Part shown: piece after piece, positions 56,145 to 64,000 of the stretch
How the letters are laid out: every line of letters starts with the position of its first letter
Numbering within the stretch: the stretch's first letter is position 1
Notes under the pieces: generated by a model
What the model was told of the DNA's origin: nothing
The model's input: only the letters and a program-made list of their open reading frames with translations
The model's database searches: none
Assembly (NCBI GenBank): GCA_964550375.1
Contig: CAZJYX010000006.1
Coordinates: 1 to 64,000, forward strand
DNA: 64,000 bases
Direction: 5' to 3'
Source: JAAYXS01 sp964550375
GTDB taxonomy: Bacteria > Planctomycetota > Phycisphaerae > UBA1845 > Fen-1342
Position numbers and translations under genes: made by a program

Positions 56145-56492
56145 TCATTCCGGAGCGCGCACGCCCAACTCCCACAGGCGGCCGACCAGCTCGAACGCCG
56201 AAGCATTTGCGCTGTACAGCGCGACGCCCTCCTGCACCGCCCGGGCGCGCACCGTCTCGTCCGGAACGCGATCCGCCGCGAAGATGACGGCCGCCAACTC
56301 CGCGTGCACAGCCACGGCGATCACGTTCAGATGCACCTGCACGGTCACCAGCAGGCCGCCCTTCGGCCCGTTCGCCAGCACGTCGCTCAGCAGGTCCGAA
56401 ACATAGCCCTCGGTAATTTCGGCCGCCTCGGTAGCCAGTTCCGGCGTGAGCCGGCTGAGCCCGAGCCGCTCGGCAATATCGCGTAACGTCAC
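56145..56492 (-). CDS. DRTGG-domain protein
   Basis: 115 residues from GTG 56492, overlapping the upstream TGA (GTGA). MTLRDIAERLGLSRL, then GYVSDLLSDVLANGPKGGLL, and IFAADRVPDETVRARAVQEG fit the DRTGG fold found with hydrogenase regulatory genes (and in HPrK-like and Pta proteins). Probably a ligand-binding or allosteric domain. Second of two such genes here, flanking the HATPase/hydrogenase-like fusion. Confidence 0.72.
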   Translation of the reverse strand: MTLRDIAERLGLSRLTPELATEAAEITEGYVSDLLSDVLANGPKGGLLVTVQVHLNVIAVAVHAELAAVIFAADRVPDETVRARAVQEGVALYSANASAFELVGRLWELGVRAPE

Positions 56493-58093
56493 TTGGTGTC
56501 CTCCTCGCCGGTGGGCCGCTGCCGCGGGCAGGCGTCCGCGGCCACGCGCCCCAGCACCGTGTCCTCAGCCAGCGCGGCGCAGGACGGCGCGCCGCAGATG
56601 CCGCAATCACTGCCCGGCAAGCTCCGCTGCAGCTTGTCAATCCTGGCCAGCTTCTGAATGGCCTTCCGCATGTCCTCATCCAGGCGCAGCCCGCGGCGTG
56701 GCGCGAACGCGGCGGCGCGGCGGACCGCGCGGGCCTCGGGATCCGGCGGCGGCGGCGCCGCTTCCCAGCGCCACAGCGCCAAGTGCGGATCCGACGCCAG
56801 CAGCGGCGGGCCGAAGCAGCCCTGGTCACACGCGTATAGCTCCAGTACGGACAGATCGCCGGCCAGGCCGTTCTCGATGGCCTCCAGCACGTTGATGACG
56901 TGCTGCAGCCCGCCGACGCGCAGTACCTCGCTTCTCATCACCCGCGGGTCGGTCGCATCACCAAGCGGCGACTCGTCGCCGGCCGCCGCAGTCTCTGGAC
57001 AGGTGCGCGCGCCAGCGGACGACTTCAGCCGCGGGAATATGGCGGCCGAGAACGCGGCCGGAAGAATCACCTCCGGCGCAGCCGAATCCGCCCCCGTCAG
57101 CGCCGTGCGCTGGCACGGACACAACGCCACGAAGACCAGCGCCCCGCGCCCGTTCAGCACCCGGTGCGCAGCCTCGAAACCAGCGACAAACGGGGCCAGG
57201 TGCGAGATGAGCGACGGAAACCGCGTCTCCACCAGGTTCACTATCGCCGGACAGACCGGCGAAATCACCGGTCGGCTGGACGCCTCGCTGGCCGCATACT
57301 CCAACACCGCTTGTTGCAGGGCCGCATCCCACGCGGCCGTGACGTGGACCTCGCCCACGCCAAGGGCGGCCGCTTCGCGCAGCACGCGCTCGGCCGACAC
57401 GCCCGGGCCGAACTGGACCAGCGCCGCGGGCGGAACCACGAGCACGGTATCAGCGCCGGGCTTCAGTTCGGCTGCCGTTCCCGTCACGTGCAGCGTCCCG
57501 CTTGGGCAGACCGCAATACACGCCGAGCAATCAATGCACAGATAATCAAGAATATCCGGCTTCCCGCGAAACACGCGAACCGCCTGTGTGGGGCAGGCGT
57601 GCACGCAACGCAAGGACTGCCGGCATTTCTCCGCCGCGATCCGGATCGAGTTCCGCCCCGAACCGTAGAGCGCCTGCGGCTTGAGACCGATGGTGAAGCT
57701 CAGGCGCGTCCCCTCGCCCACCTTGGACTCGATGGCGAACTCGTCCGTGTTCTTGCGGATATTGGGCAACCCCATGCCGGCGCCGAAGCCCAGTTCGCGA
57801 GCCTTGGCCGAGGCGGTCGAGTACCCCGGACTCATCGCCTGGTCTATGTTTGGAATGCCCGGCCCGGTATCAGTCACCTCCACGTGCAGGCAATCGTCCT
57901 CCAGCCAGGCCCGCAACTCGCCGCCGTGGGAGTGGATCACGACGTTCATCTCGGCCTCATAGGCCGCGATCATGGCGCGCCGCACGACCGCCGGATCGGC
58001 CCCGATCCTCTTGAGCTGCTCCTTCACCAGGCGCGACGCCGCCCCGCCCTCCTCGTAGCCGCCCCCCTGTATCTGCCGGCATACGGTTCTCAC
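56489..58093 (-). CDS. HATPase - 2x[4Fe-4S] - hydrogenase-like - Fes fusion protein (regulatory)
   Basis: 534 residues from GTG 58093, overlapping the upstream stop. Order: RsbW-like HATPase (1-130; AEMNVVIHSHGG, TDTGPGIPNIDQAM); ferredoxin motifs CRQSLRCVHACP (about 153) and CIDCSACIAVCPSG (about 185); a hydrogenase large-subunit-like domain whose L1/L2/L3 positions read SPVCPAIV (about 276), LCPCQRTA (about 321) and ACDQGCFGPP (about 418); and a C-terminal Fes [4Fe-4S] motif GSDCGICGAPSC (about 494). The four cubane Cys are kept but the Lys/Glu of L2 and the proton Cys of L1 are gone, so it is likely a redox sensor rather than an enzyme. Confidence 0.85.
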   Translation of the reverse strand: MRTVCRQIQGGGYEEGGAASRLVKEQLKRIGADPAVVRRAMIAAYEAEMNVVIHSHGGELRAWLEDDCLHVEVTDTGPGIPNIDQAMSPGYSTASAKARELGFGAGMGLPNIRKNTDEFAIESKVGEGTRLSFTIGLKPQALYGSGRNSIRIAAEKCRQSLRCVHACPTQAVRVFRGKPDILDYLCIDCSACIAVCPSGTLHVTGTAAELKPGADTVLVVPPAALVQFGPGVSAERVLREAAALGVGEVHVTAAWDAALQQAVLEYAASEASSRPVISPVCPAIVNLVETRFPSLISHLAPFVAGFEAAHRVLNGRGALVFVALCPCQRTALTGADSAAPEVILPAAFSAAIFPRLKSSAGARTCPETAAAGDESPLGDATDPRVMRSEVLRVGGLQHVINVLEAIENGLAGDLSVLELYACDQGCFGPPLLASDPHLALWRWEAAPPPPDPEARAVRRAAAFAPRRGLRLDEDMRKAIQKLARIDKLQRSLPGSDCGICGAPSCAALAEDTVLGRVAADACPRQRPTGEEDTK

Positions 58094-58440
58094 GGTCCCT
58101 GTTCTTCCTCGTTCAGGCAACGGTGCAACCGGCCGCAGGTCTCGAACAGGCCGGCCGACGACACGAGTATTGCCGTCGCGTGCTCCTGTGCCGTCCGCAG
58201 CATGTTGTCATCCGGCGTCTGCTCGTTCACCAGGCAGATGGCCGGCACGTCGAGCAATTCGGCCATGCGCATCAGTTGGGCACTGGCCAGGTTGGTTACC
58301 AGCAGGATGCACTCGCCGGCGGCGTTCAGCAGGTCGCTGATGCGATCGCCGGCGTACACCTGGTCGGCTGAGACGTTCGGGTTACGTCCAAGCGTCACCA
58401 CCCGCAATCCCGCTCTTGGCGCCAGATCAGAAGCTCTCAT
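58090..58440 (-). CDS. DRTGG-domain protein
   Basis: 116 residues from ATG 58440 (GGAG 9 bases upstream). LRVVTLGRNPNVSADQVYAG, then GDRISDLLNAAGECILLV and VPAICLVNEQTPDDNMLRTA. It fits the DRTGG-type domain of hydrogenase loci (the real motif is degenerate in many members). Translation couples to the HATPase/hydrogenase-like fusion downstream, so the two may act together as a sensor. Confidence 0.65.
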   Translation of the reverse strand: MRASDLAPRAGLRVVTLGRNPNVSADQVYAGDRISDLLNAAGECILLVTNLASAQLMRMAELLDVPAICLVNEQTPDDNMLRTAQEHATAILVSSAGLFETCGRLHRCLNEEEQGP

Positions 58441-58614
58441 CCTCGACTCCGAAGCACACCGGTCGGGGTCCAGCCCGCCGGCTTGAGGCAAACGGCGGAC
58501 CAGCTCGTTCGGCTACACGCGCCATTTACAGCGCATCCCGGACAAAACTGCTCATGTATGCGGGGCAATGATCGCGCCGCCAAACCTCCGCGTCCAGCGG
58601 CCCGCCGCCGGTCG

Positions 58615-59871
58615 CTAATCCGGCGCCCCCGCATACGCCCGCAGCGCGGCCGGGAACGGCGTCAAAGCCCGCTCGAAAATCCCCAGCGCGTAGGCAATCG
58701 CCAGTCCGTAATTGGTCATCGGCACGCCGGCACGCCGGCACTTCAACAGCCGGGTCAACACCTCCCGTCGGTTGTGCATGCACGCGCCGCAGTGGATCAC
58801 CAGCTTGTACTCGCCCAGATCGGGCGGGAAGTCATGTCCCTGCGTGGTGGTGAACTCCAGCGGGCCGCCCACGTACTCGCTCAGCCAGCGCGGAATCTTG
58901 ACCCGGCCTATGTCTTCCTCGATGGGGTGATGCGTGCAGGCCTCGGCAATCAGCACGCGGTCGCCCGGCCGCAGTTGCTTGATCGCCGCGGCTCCGCGCA
59001 CCATCTCCGGCAGGTCACCTTTAAAGCGCGCGAACAGAATGGAGAAGGACGTCATCGGCACGTCGGGCGGCGTGTCGGCCGCCACCTGCGCAAACGCCTG
59101 CGAGTCGGTCACCACCAATGCCGGTGGCCGCTGGAGGCGGGCCAGCGCCTCGGCCAGCCCGTTCTCCTTCACGACCACGCAGTACGCGTCATTGTCGAGC
59201 AGGTCGCGGATCGTCTGCACCTGCGGGAGAATCAGGCGACCCTTGGGGGCTTCCTTGTCGATCGGCACGACTAGGACCGCGAGTTCGCCGCGTGGAACGA
59301 GATCGCCGATGATGGCCGGCGTGTTGATGAATTCCTCCGGCGCGCTGCGGATTAGCGCTTCCCGCAAGTCCGCCACTCCCTCCCCGTGGCTGGCGGCGGT
59401 CCGCACGCATTTGATCTTCCGTCCCCCCAGATGAGCCAGCAGTTCGGCATCCGGACCGGCAATATCAGCCTTGTTGAAAACCGCGATAATCGGGATGCCG
59501 CGCTCGGCCAGTTCCGTGGCCAGCGCTTCTTCGAAATCGCCCCACATCGCCCGCGGCGGCCGACCGTCTTCCCCGTCCGGCGCGGCGATAATGAGCCCCA
59601 GGTCCGTCCGATCCAGGATGCGACGCGTGCGTTCGACTCGTCGCTCCCCCAATGCCCCCGTGTCATCCACGCCGGCCGTGTCGATGAACAGCACCGGCCC
59701 GATGGGCAGCAGCTCCATGGGTTTCTCGACCGGGTCGGTCGTCGTGCCGGCAATCGCCGACACGATCGAGACTTCCTGGCGCGTGAGCGCGTTCAGGAGC
59801 GACGACTTCCCGACGTTCCGCCGGCCGAACAGGCCGATGTGCAGCCGCAATCCCTTAGGTGTTTTCCGCAT
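58615..59871 (-). CDS. hydF: [FeFe] hydrogenase maturation GTPase HydF
   Basis: 418 residues from ATG 59871. N-terminal GTPase: G1 GRRNVGKSSLL (16-26), G2 AGTTTDPV, G3 DTAGVDDTG, G4 FNKADI. A dimerisation domain follows. C-terminal [4Fe-4S] ligands: EACTHH (about 309) and HCGACMHNR (about 359), the CxH and HCxxC set of HydF. It is the scaffold that carries the 2Fe precursor and delivers it to HydA. HydG is the next gene upstream. Confidence 0.96.
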   Translation of the reverse strand: MRKTPKGLRLHIGLFGRRNVGKSSLLNALTRQEVSIVSAIAGTTTDPVEKPMELLPIGPVLFIDTAGVDDTGALGERRVERTRRILDRTDLGLIIAAPDGEDGRPPRAMWGDFEEALATELAERGIPIIAVFNKADIAGPDAELLAHLGGRKIKCVRTAASHGEGVADLREALIRSAPEEFINTPAIIGDLVPRGELAVLVVPIDKEAPKGRLILPQVQTIRDLLDNDAYCVVVKENGLAEALARLQRPPALVVTDSQAFAQVAADTPPDVPMTSFSILFARFKGDLPEMVRGAAAIKQLRPGDRVLIAEACTHHPIEEDIGRVKIPRWLSEYVGGPLEFTTTQGHDFPPDLGEYKLVIHCGACMHNRREVLTRLLKCRRAGVPMTNYGLAIAYALGIFERALTPFPAALRAYAGAPD

Positions 59872-59947
59872 CGTCCTGTTCCAGGAACTGACGTCCTACG
59901 TAAGGCGCCGAAACCCGCGTCGGTACGGGCCAGCGCGGCCGTCCGGC

Positions 59948-61372
59948 TCAGAACACCATATCCCGCTTATCTGTGGTGCGTACCAACTCCAATCGCCTAA
60001 GCAACTCACGTTTCACGCCCCCCTCCTCCAACTTCTCAAGCTCGTCCGCGATCAGCTTCTCGCCGGCCACGCGAGCTTCCGGAGAGGCGTAGTCGACCAG
60101 ATACTCCATCAGCGTCGTCAGCGCGTTGGGCGTGCAGAAGCGCTTGATGAAGCCCGGAATCGCGAACTCCATGAAATGCTCGCCGGTGCGGCCCAGGCGA
60201 TAGCACGCCGTGCAGAAGCTCGGCAGGTAGCCATCTTCGAGCAGCTCGCGCATTACCTGGTCCAGCGGGCGAATATCCCCGAGCTCAAACTGCTCGCGCT
60301 CCATTGACTGCGCGTCGCCGGCCTCCGTGTATCCGCCGACTTCCAGCCGGGAGCCCGCGTCGATCTGTGAAACACCGAACGCCAGCACCGCGCGCCGCAG
60401 CGCCGGCTCCTCGCGCGCCGTCAGAATCAGGCCGGTATACGGCACGGCCAGACGCAGAATCGCCACCAGCCGCTTGAAGTCCTCGTCGCTGACCAGGTGC
60501 GAGTTGTCGTGAATCACGCCCTGCGCCGGCCGCAGCCGCGGGAAGCTGATCGTGTGCGGCCCAACGCCGTAGCGCGCCTGGAGGTGCAGCGCGTGCGCCA
60601 CCAGCCCCAGCACCTCGAACCGCCAGTCGTACAGGCCGAACAGCACGCCGACACCCACGTCGTCAATGCCGGCCTCCTGGGCGCGGCTGAGGGCATCCAG
60701 CCGGTACATGTAGTCGCCCTTGCGCGTATTCTGCGGGTGGTAGCGCTCGTACGTCTCCCGGTGATACGTCTCCTGAAAGACCTGGAACGTCCCGATGCCG
60801 GCCGCCTTCACCGTGCGATAGCCCGGCACGTCGAGCGGCGCGGCGTTGATGTTCACGCGACGAATCGCGCCGTGGTTCAGCTTGACGCCGTAAACGGCGC
60901 GCACCGTGTCGGCGATGTACTCGGGGTTGTAGCGCACATGCTCGCCGAACACCAGGATCAGCCGCTTATGGCCCTTGCTCTCCAGCGCTTCGACCTGCTG
61001 GCGGATCTCTTCCGGGTCCAGCGTGCGGCGAATCGCGTCGGGATTGGAGCGGCGAAACGCACAGTACTGGCAGTCATTGCCGCACAGATTGCCGATATAT
61101 AGCGGCGCGAACAGGACGATGCGGTTGCCGTAGACCTCGCGTTTGAGCCGGCGGGCGGCGTCAAAGATCTCCTCGATCAGTTCCGGGTCGTCGGCCCGCA
61201 CGAGTGCGGCCGTCTCCGCCACGCTCAGGGCCTGCTTCGCGAGACTCTTGGCGATGATCTCGCGAACGTACCCCGGCTCGGGCTGCACCCGCTCCAGGGC
61301 CCGCTCAAGCTCCGCCGCGCGGATGAAATCGGTCGCGCCCGCGCTCAAGGTCATTTCAGGCAAACGGTTCAT
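59948..61372 (-). CDS. hydG: [FeFe] hydrogenase H-cluster maturase HydG
   Basis: 474 residues. Radical SAM motif CGNDCQYC near residue 95, barrel blocks RVNINAAPLDVPGYRTVK and FPRLRPAQGV, and the C-terminal cluster motif FCTACYRLGRTGEHFM near residue 385, diagnostic for HydG against ThiH. It cleaves tyrosine to p-cresol and dehydroglycine, making CO and CN for the H-cluster. HydE is not in this window and may lie past the right edge or elsewhere. Confidence 0.96.
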   Translation of the reverse strand: MNRLPEMTLSAGATDFIRAAELERALERVQPEPGYVREIIAKSLAKQALSVAETAALVRADDPELIEEIFDAARRLKREVYGNRIVLFAPLYIGNLCGNDCQYCAFRRSNPDAIRRTLDPEEIRQQVEALESKGHKRLILVFGEHVRYNPEYIADTVRAVYGVKLNHGAIRRVNINAAPLDVPGYRTVKAAGIGTFQVFQETYHRETYERYHPQNTRKGDYMYRLDALSRAQEAGIDDVGVGVLFGLYDWRFEVLGLVAHALHLQARYGVGPHTISFPRLRPAQGVIHDNSHLVSDEDFKRLVAILRLAVPYTGLILTAREEPALRRAVLAFGVSQIDAGSRLEVGGYTEAGDAQSMEREQFELGDIRPLDQVMRELLEDGYLPSFCTACYRLGRTGEHFMEFAIPGFIKRFCTPNALTTLMEYLVDYASPEARVAGEKLIADELEKLEEGGVKRELLRRLELVRTTDKRDMVF

Positions 61373-61431
61373 TCTGACTCAATCCAGTCGGCGCCGGCTG
61401 CGGCACCGTGCCCAACCAACCATCCCCCCGC

Positions 61432-62661
61432 CTATCTTCCTTCCGACCCGGCCGCCGCCGAACCGCCCAACCGCTCCGCGGCCGCTGTCAGCATCTTGGC
61501 CTCTGTGGCCGCCAACCCGTGGCTCGGCGGCGGGGCCTTGCTGTGTCTCTGCAGCACCACGGTGAACCGGCTGCCAACGCCCGGCTTGCTGCTGACGCCG
61601 GCCGTGCCGCCGTAGAGCTCGGTCAGCTTCTTCACCAGCGACAGTCCCAGGCCGCTGCCGGTGATGTGCCGGGTCTGGTCGGTCTTGATCCGCGTGAAGT
61701 CACGAAACAGCTTGGCCGCCTGTTCCGCGGTCAGGCCCACACCCGTGTCGCTGACGGCGATGCTCACCTTCTGTTCGTCCGCGGCCAGGTGCACGTCCAC
61801 CTGTCCGCCGTCACGATTGTATTTCACCGCGTTGGAGAGCAGGTTGTTGAAGATGATCTCGAGCTCCTGGCGGTCGGCGGTCATCACGACCTCATTGTCA
61901 CCGTGCAGTTCCAGCATGATCCCGCGCTTGAGGGCCTCCGGCCGGACGGTGTCCAGCGCCACGCGTGCCACCTCACGAACATCCAGCTCGACCAACTCGC
62001 GCTTCTTCTCCCCGGACTCGAAGCGCGTCATGTCGAGCAGGTCGAGGATGAGCTTGCGCATGCCGCTGGCCCGTTCCAGGCAGCGTTCAATGATCTGATC
62101 GTAGGCCGCCAGGTCGTCCCCGGCGGTCCGCTCCTTGAGCAGGTTCAGGTAGCCCTCGATGCCGGCCAGCGGGGCCTTCAGCTCATGCCCGAGCACCGAG
62201 ATGAACTCGAAGCGCACGCGGCGCCGCTCGGCCGCCAGCTTGCGCGCCTGCCGCTGCACCACCAGGTGCTGCGCGGCCTTGCGCACCGTCTCCTTCAACT
62301 CCTCCGGCGTAAACGGCTTGGCCAGGAAGTCGAAGGCCCCGAACTTCGTCGCGCGAATCGCCGTCTCCAGCGTGGCAAAGGCCGTGATCATGACGGTCAG
62401 GAGCTCGCGCTCCTGCTGCATGACCTGCTCGAGCACATCCAGCCCGGTCATGTCCCCCAGCTTGTAGTCCAGCAGCAGAATGTCCGGCGACCAGGCGGCG
62501 ATCTTCGCCAGGCCGCTCGCGCCGCTGTCGGCCGTCTCAACCTCGAAGTTGACCTCCCCCTCCACGTCTCGCAGGTGCACCGTGAAGCCGCGCAGCGACC
62601 GCGCGATGCTGTACTGCATCCCGGGTTCGTCGTCGACCACCAGTACGCGCAGCGTGTCCAT
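61432..62661 (-). CDS. Receiver - histidine kinase hybrid
   Basis: 409 residues from ATG 62661, preceded by GAGG. N-terminal receiver: VLVVDDEPGMQYS, phospho-acceptor Asp in DILLLDYKLGDMTGLD, and FDFLAKPFTPEEL with the conserved Lys. Then HisKA with FISVLGHELKAPLAGIEGYL (His acceptor), and HATPase: NNLLSNAVKYN, VSDTGVGL and GSGLGLSLVKKL. There is no DNA-binding domain. 27 bases downstream of the sensor kinase, so likely its partner in a phosphorelay; output may go through another receiver elsewhere. Confidence 0.9.
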   Translation of the reverse strand: MDTLRVLVVDDEPGMQYSIARSLRGFTVHLRDVEGEVNFEVETADSGASGLAKIAAWSPDILLLDYKLGDMTGLDVLEQVMQQERELLTVMITAFATLETAIRATKFGAFDFLAKPFTPEELKETVRKAAQHLVVQRQARKLAAERRRVRFEFISVLGHELKAPLAGIEGYLNLLKERTAGDDLAAYDQIIERCLERASGMRKLILDLLDMTRFESGEKKRELVELDVREVARVALDTVRPEALKRGIMLELHGDNEVVMTADRQELEIIFNNLLSNAVKYNRDGGQVDVHLAADEQKVSIAVSDTGVGLTAEQAAKLFRDFTRIKTDQTRHITGSGLGLSLVKKLTELYGGTAGVSSKPGVGSRFTVVLQRHSKAPPPSHGLAATEAKMLTAAAERLGGSAAAGSEGR

Positions 62662-62688
62662 CACAGTCCTCGGCTCAGCCGGCCCGCC

Positions 62689-64000
62689 TCATCCCCGCAC
62701 CAGTCGCCGCCGCGGCAGCGTTACCGTGAAGGTAGTACCGGTGGGGCCCTTGGTCGGGTCGGCGTTTGACTCCACGCGTATGTCACCGTGATGCATCTTC
62801 ACAATCCCGTAGGTGACGGCCAGGCCCAGCCCCGTGCCGATGCCCGGCGGCTTGGTCGTGAAGAACGGCTCGAAAATCTTGCGCAGGTTCTCCGGCGGGA
62901 TACCTACGCCCGTATCCGCAACGCTGACACGCACGTTGTTGTCATCACCATCCGACCGGAACACAAGCTCCCCGCCCTCGGGCATCGCCGCCACGGCATT
63001 GTTGGCCAGGTTCGTCAGCACCTGCGCGATCTGGTCACGATCCACCTCGGCCCAGGCGTTACCATACTCGTGGAAAGTCTTAACGCTGATGTTGCTGGGC
63101 GGATTCAAGGCGCGCACGCAGCGCGCCACCACCTCGCGCAGGTCCACGTTCTCAAGATCAACCTTGTTCTTGCGGGCAAACTGCAGCAGGCCGGACACGA
63201 TCTTCTTGCAGCGGTCGGCCTCCTGCACAATCAGGGCCAGATCCTCGCGCATGCTACTGTCGAGCGGCGCCTCCTCCAGCAGAATGTGCGATAGCATCAG
63301 CACCGTCCCGAGCGGGTTGTTCACCTCGTGCGCGATTCCGGCCGCCAACTGTCCCATGCTGGCCAGCTTCTCCGACTGCATCAGGGCTTCCTGCGTGCTG
63401 GCCAGTTGCTTGTTCGAGTGCGCCAGCTCACCGCAGGTCTGCCGCAACTGTTCTATCGTGTAGGGCAGGCACATCTCGCTCTCGGCCAGACCGCGGTAAA
63501 TCGCCATGGCGTGCTCGCGGCAGGTCTCGTAACCGCAGGCCCCGCAGTTCAATTCATCCTCCGGCGAGAACTTGCCCATCCGCTCCATGATCGCCGCCAG
63601 TTGCTCGGACGAGGGCACGGCAATGCGCTGGTCGTGCGGCTGGAACGGCCGCCCAAGATCGACTTCGCACAGCTTCGACATGTGCTCGTGCCAGTGCTCG
63701 CGGTCCGACTCGGACATGCGCCGCTTGGCATAGCGACTCACCTGGGCGCGACGACTGAACAACGGCGCCCGCGAGCTCGAGCCGGGACCCATGATACAAC
63801 CATTGCAAGCCACCACTTCCAGCAGCTTGGCATCCAGGTCGCCGCGCTCGAACTCCTTGATCGCTTCGACAAACTCGCTGCGCCCGTCCGCCGCCACCAC
63901 CGCGCCCGACAGCAAGTCCTCCGGGATCTGCGCCACCTGCAACAACCCGCGGCTCAACGGGAACAGAGCGCCCATCCCGGCATGCGGCGGATCAAAATCA
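62689..64000 (-). CDS. Histidine kinase with hydrogenase-like iron-sulfur sensor, 5' end cut by window edge
   Basis: The frame is open to the right edge (reading DFDPPHAGMGALFPLSRGLL at the edge), so the N-terminus is missing. The visible part starts in a hydrogenase large-subunit-like domain with L3-like VACNGCIMGPG, then a Fes [4Fe-4S] motif NCGACGYETCREHAMAIYRG, a short coiled coil, HisKA (AAGIAHEVNNPLGTVLML) and HATPase (NLANNAVAAMPEGG; VADTGVGIPPENL; GTGLGLAVTYGIV). It would sense redox state or H2 through its clusters and pass phosphate to the receiver-kinase gene downstream. Confidence 0.9.
   Translation of the reverse strand, partial: DFDPPHAGMGALFPLSRGLLQVAQIPEDLLSGAVVAADGRSEFVEAIKEFERGDLDAKLLEVVACNGCIMGPGSSSRAPLFSRRAQVSRYAKRRMSESDREHWHEHMSKLCEVDLGRPFQPHDQRIAVPSSEQLAAIMERMGKFSPEDELNCGACGYETCREHAMAIYRGLAESEMCLPYTIEQLRQTCGELAHSNKQLASTQEALMQSEKLASMGQLAAGIAHEVNNPLGTVLMLSHILLEEAPLDSSMREDLALIVQEADRCKKIVSGLLQFARKNKVDLENVDLREVVARCVRALNPPSNISVKTFHEYGNAWAEVDRDQIAQVLTNLANNAVAAMPEGGELVFRSDGDDNNVRVSVADTGVGIPPENLRKIFEPFFTTKPPGIGTGLGLAVTYGIVKMHHGDIRVESNADPTKGPTGTTFTVTLPRRRLVRG

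Overview
The window looks like a piece of a GC-rich planctomycete chromosome, most likely a Phycisphaerae-like lineage. That placement is inferred from gene content, not from a marker gene: a prepilin-like protein with a C-terminal DG motif, a beta-helix protein ending in two dockerin-like Ca-binding repeats, several DUF4190/zinc-ribbon membrane proteins, many lipoproteins of unknown role, and a V-type ATPase operon in the E-DUF2764-A-B-D-I-K order. The [FeFe] hydrogenase and its maturases point to an anaerobic or facultative fermentative life.

Left part (1-19 kb): short, often divergent or convergent units. A secreted trypsin-like protease (cut by the left edge), small membrane proteins, a stand-alone PilT C-terminal-like protein, a BNR/sialidase-fold lipoprotein, two related lipoproteins beside an orphan FecCD permease, rsmD, a UVR-motif protein, a YhaM-like exoribonuclease, a polyprenol/phytol-kinase-like CTP-dependent kinase, a PIG-L deacetylase, a PflA-like radical SAM protein, then secreted/pilin-type proteins and tRNA-Val(CAC).

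Middle (19-40 kb): a GH13 amylase-type enzyme, two DUF4190 paralogues, fumC, a sucrose-synthase-like GT4 enzyme coupled to a MarR regulator, an orphan sdhC, an aldo/keto reductase, an Hpt protein, glmS, clpS, a ferredoxin, and a 1715-residue surface protein with eleven 318-bp Big-like repeats.

Right part (40.7-64 kb): the V-ATPase operon on the plus strand meets, across a hairpin, a long minus-strand hydrogenase locus. That locus holds HydA, a HydB subunit fused to an NfnB/GltD-type flavoprotein, a 2Fe-2S ferredoxin, a NuoE-like subunit, maturases HydF and HydG, and a regulatory set: a stand-alone HATPase, a PHP protein, two DRTGG proteins, a HATPase/ferredoxin/hydrogenase-like fusion, a receiver-kinase, and a histidine kinase with a hydrogenase-like sensor cut by the right edge. 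The enzyme would move electrons between H2, ferredoxin and NAD(P)H while the sensors read redox state. The K-subunit residues suggest that the ATPase carries Na+.

Several genes share a TACAAT/TACCAT-like -10 box 39-47 bases before the chosen start codon. This helps to fix starts and gives a first view of promoter structure here.
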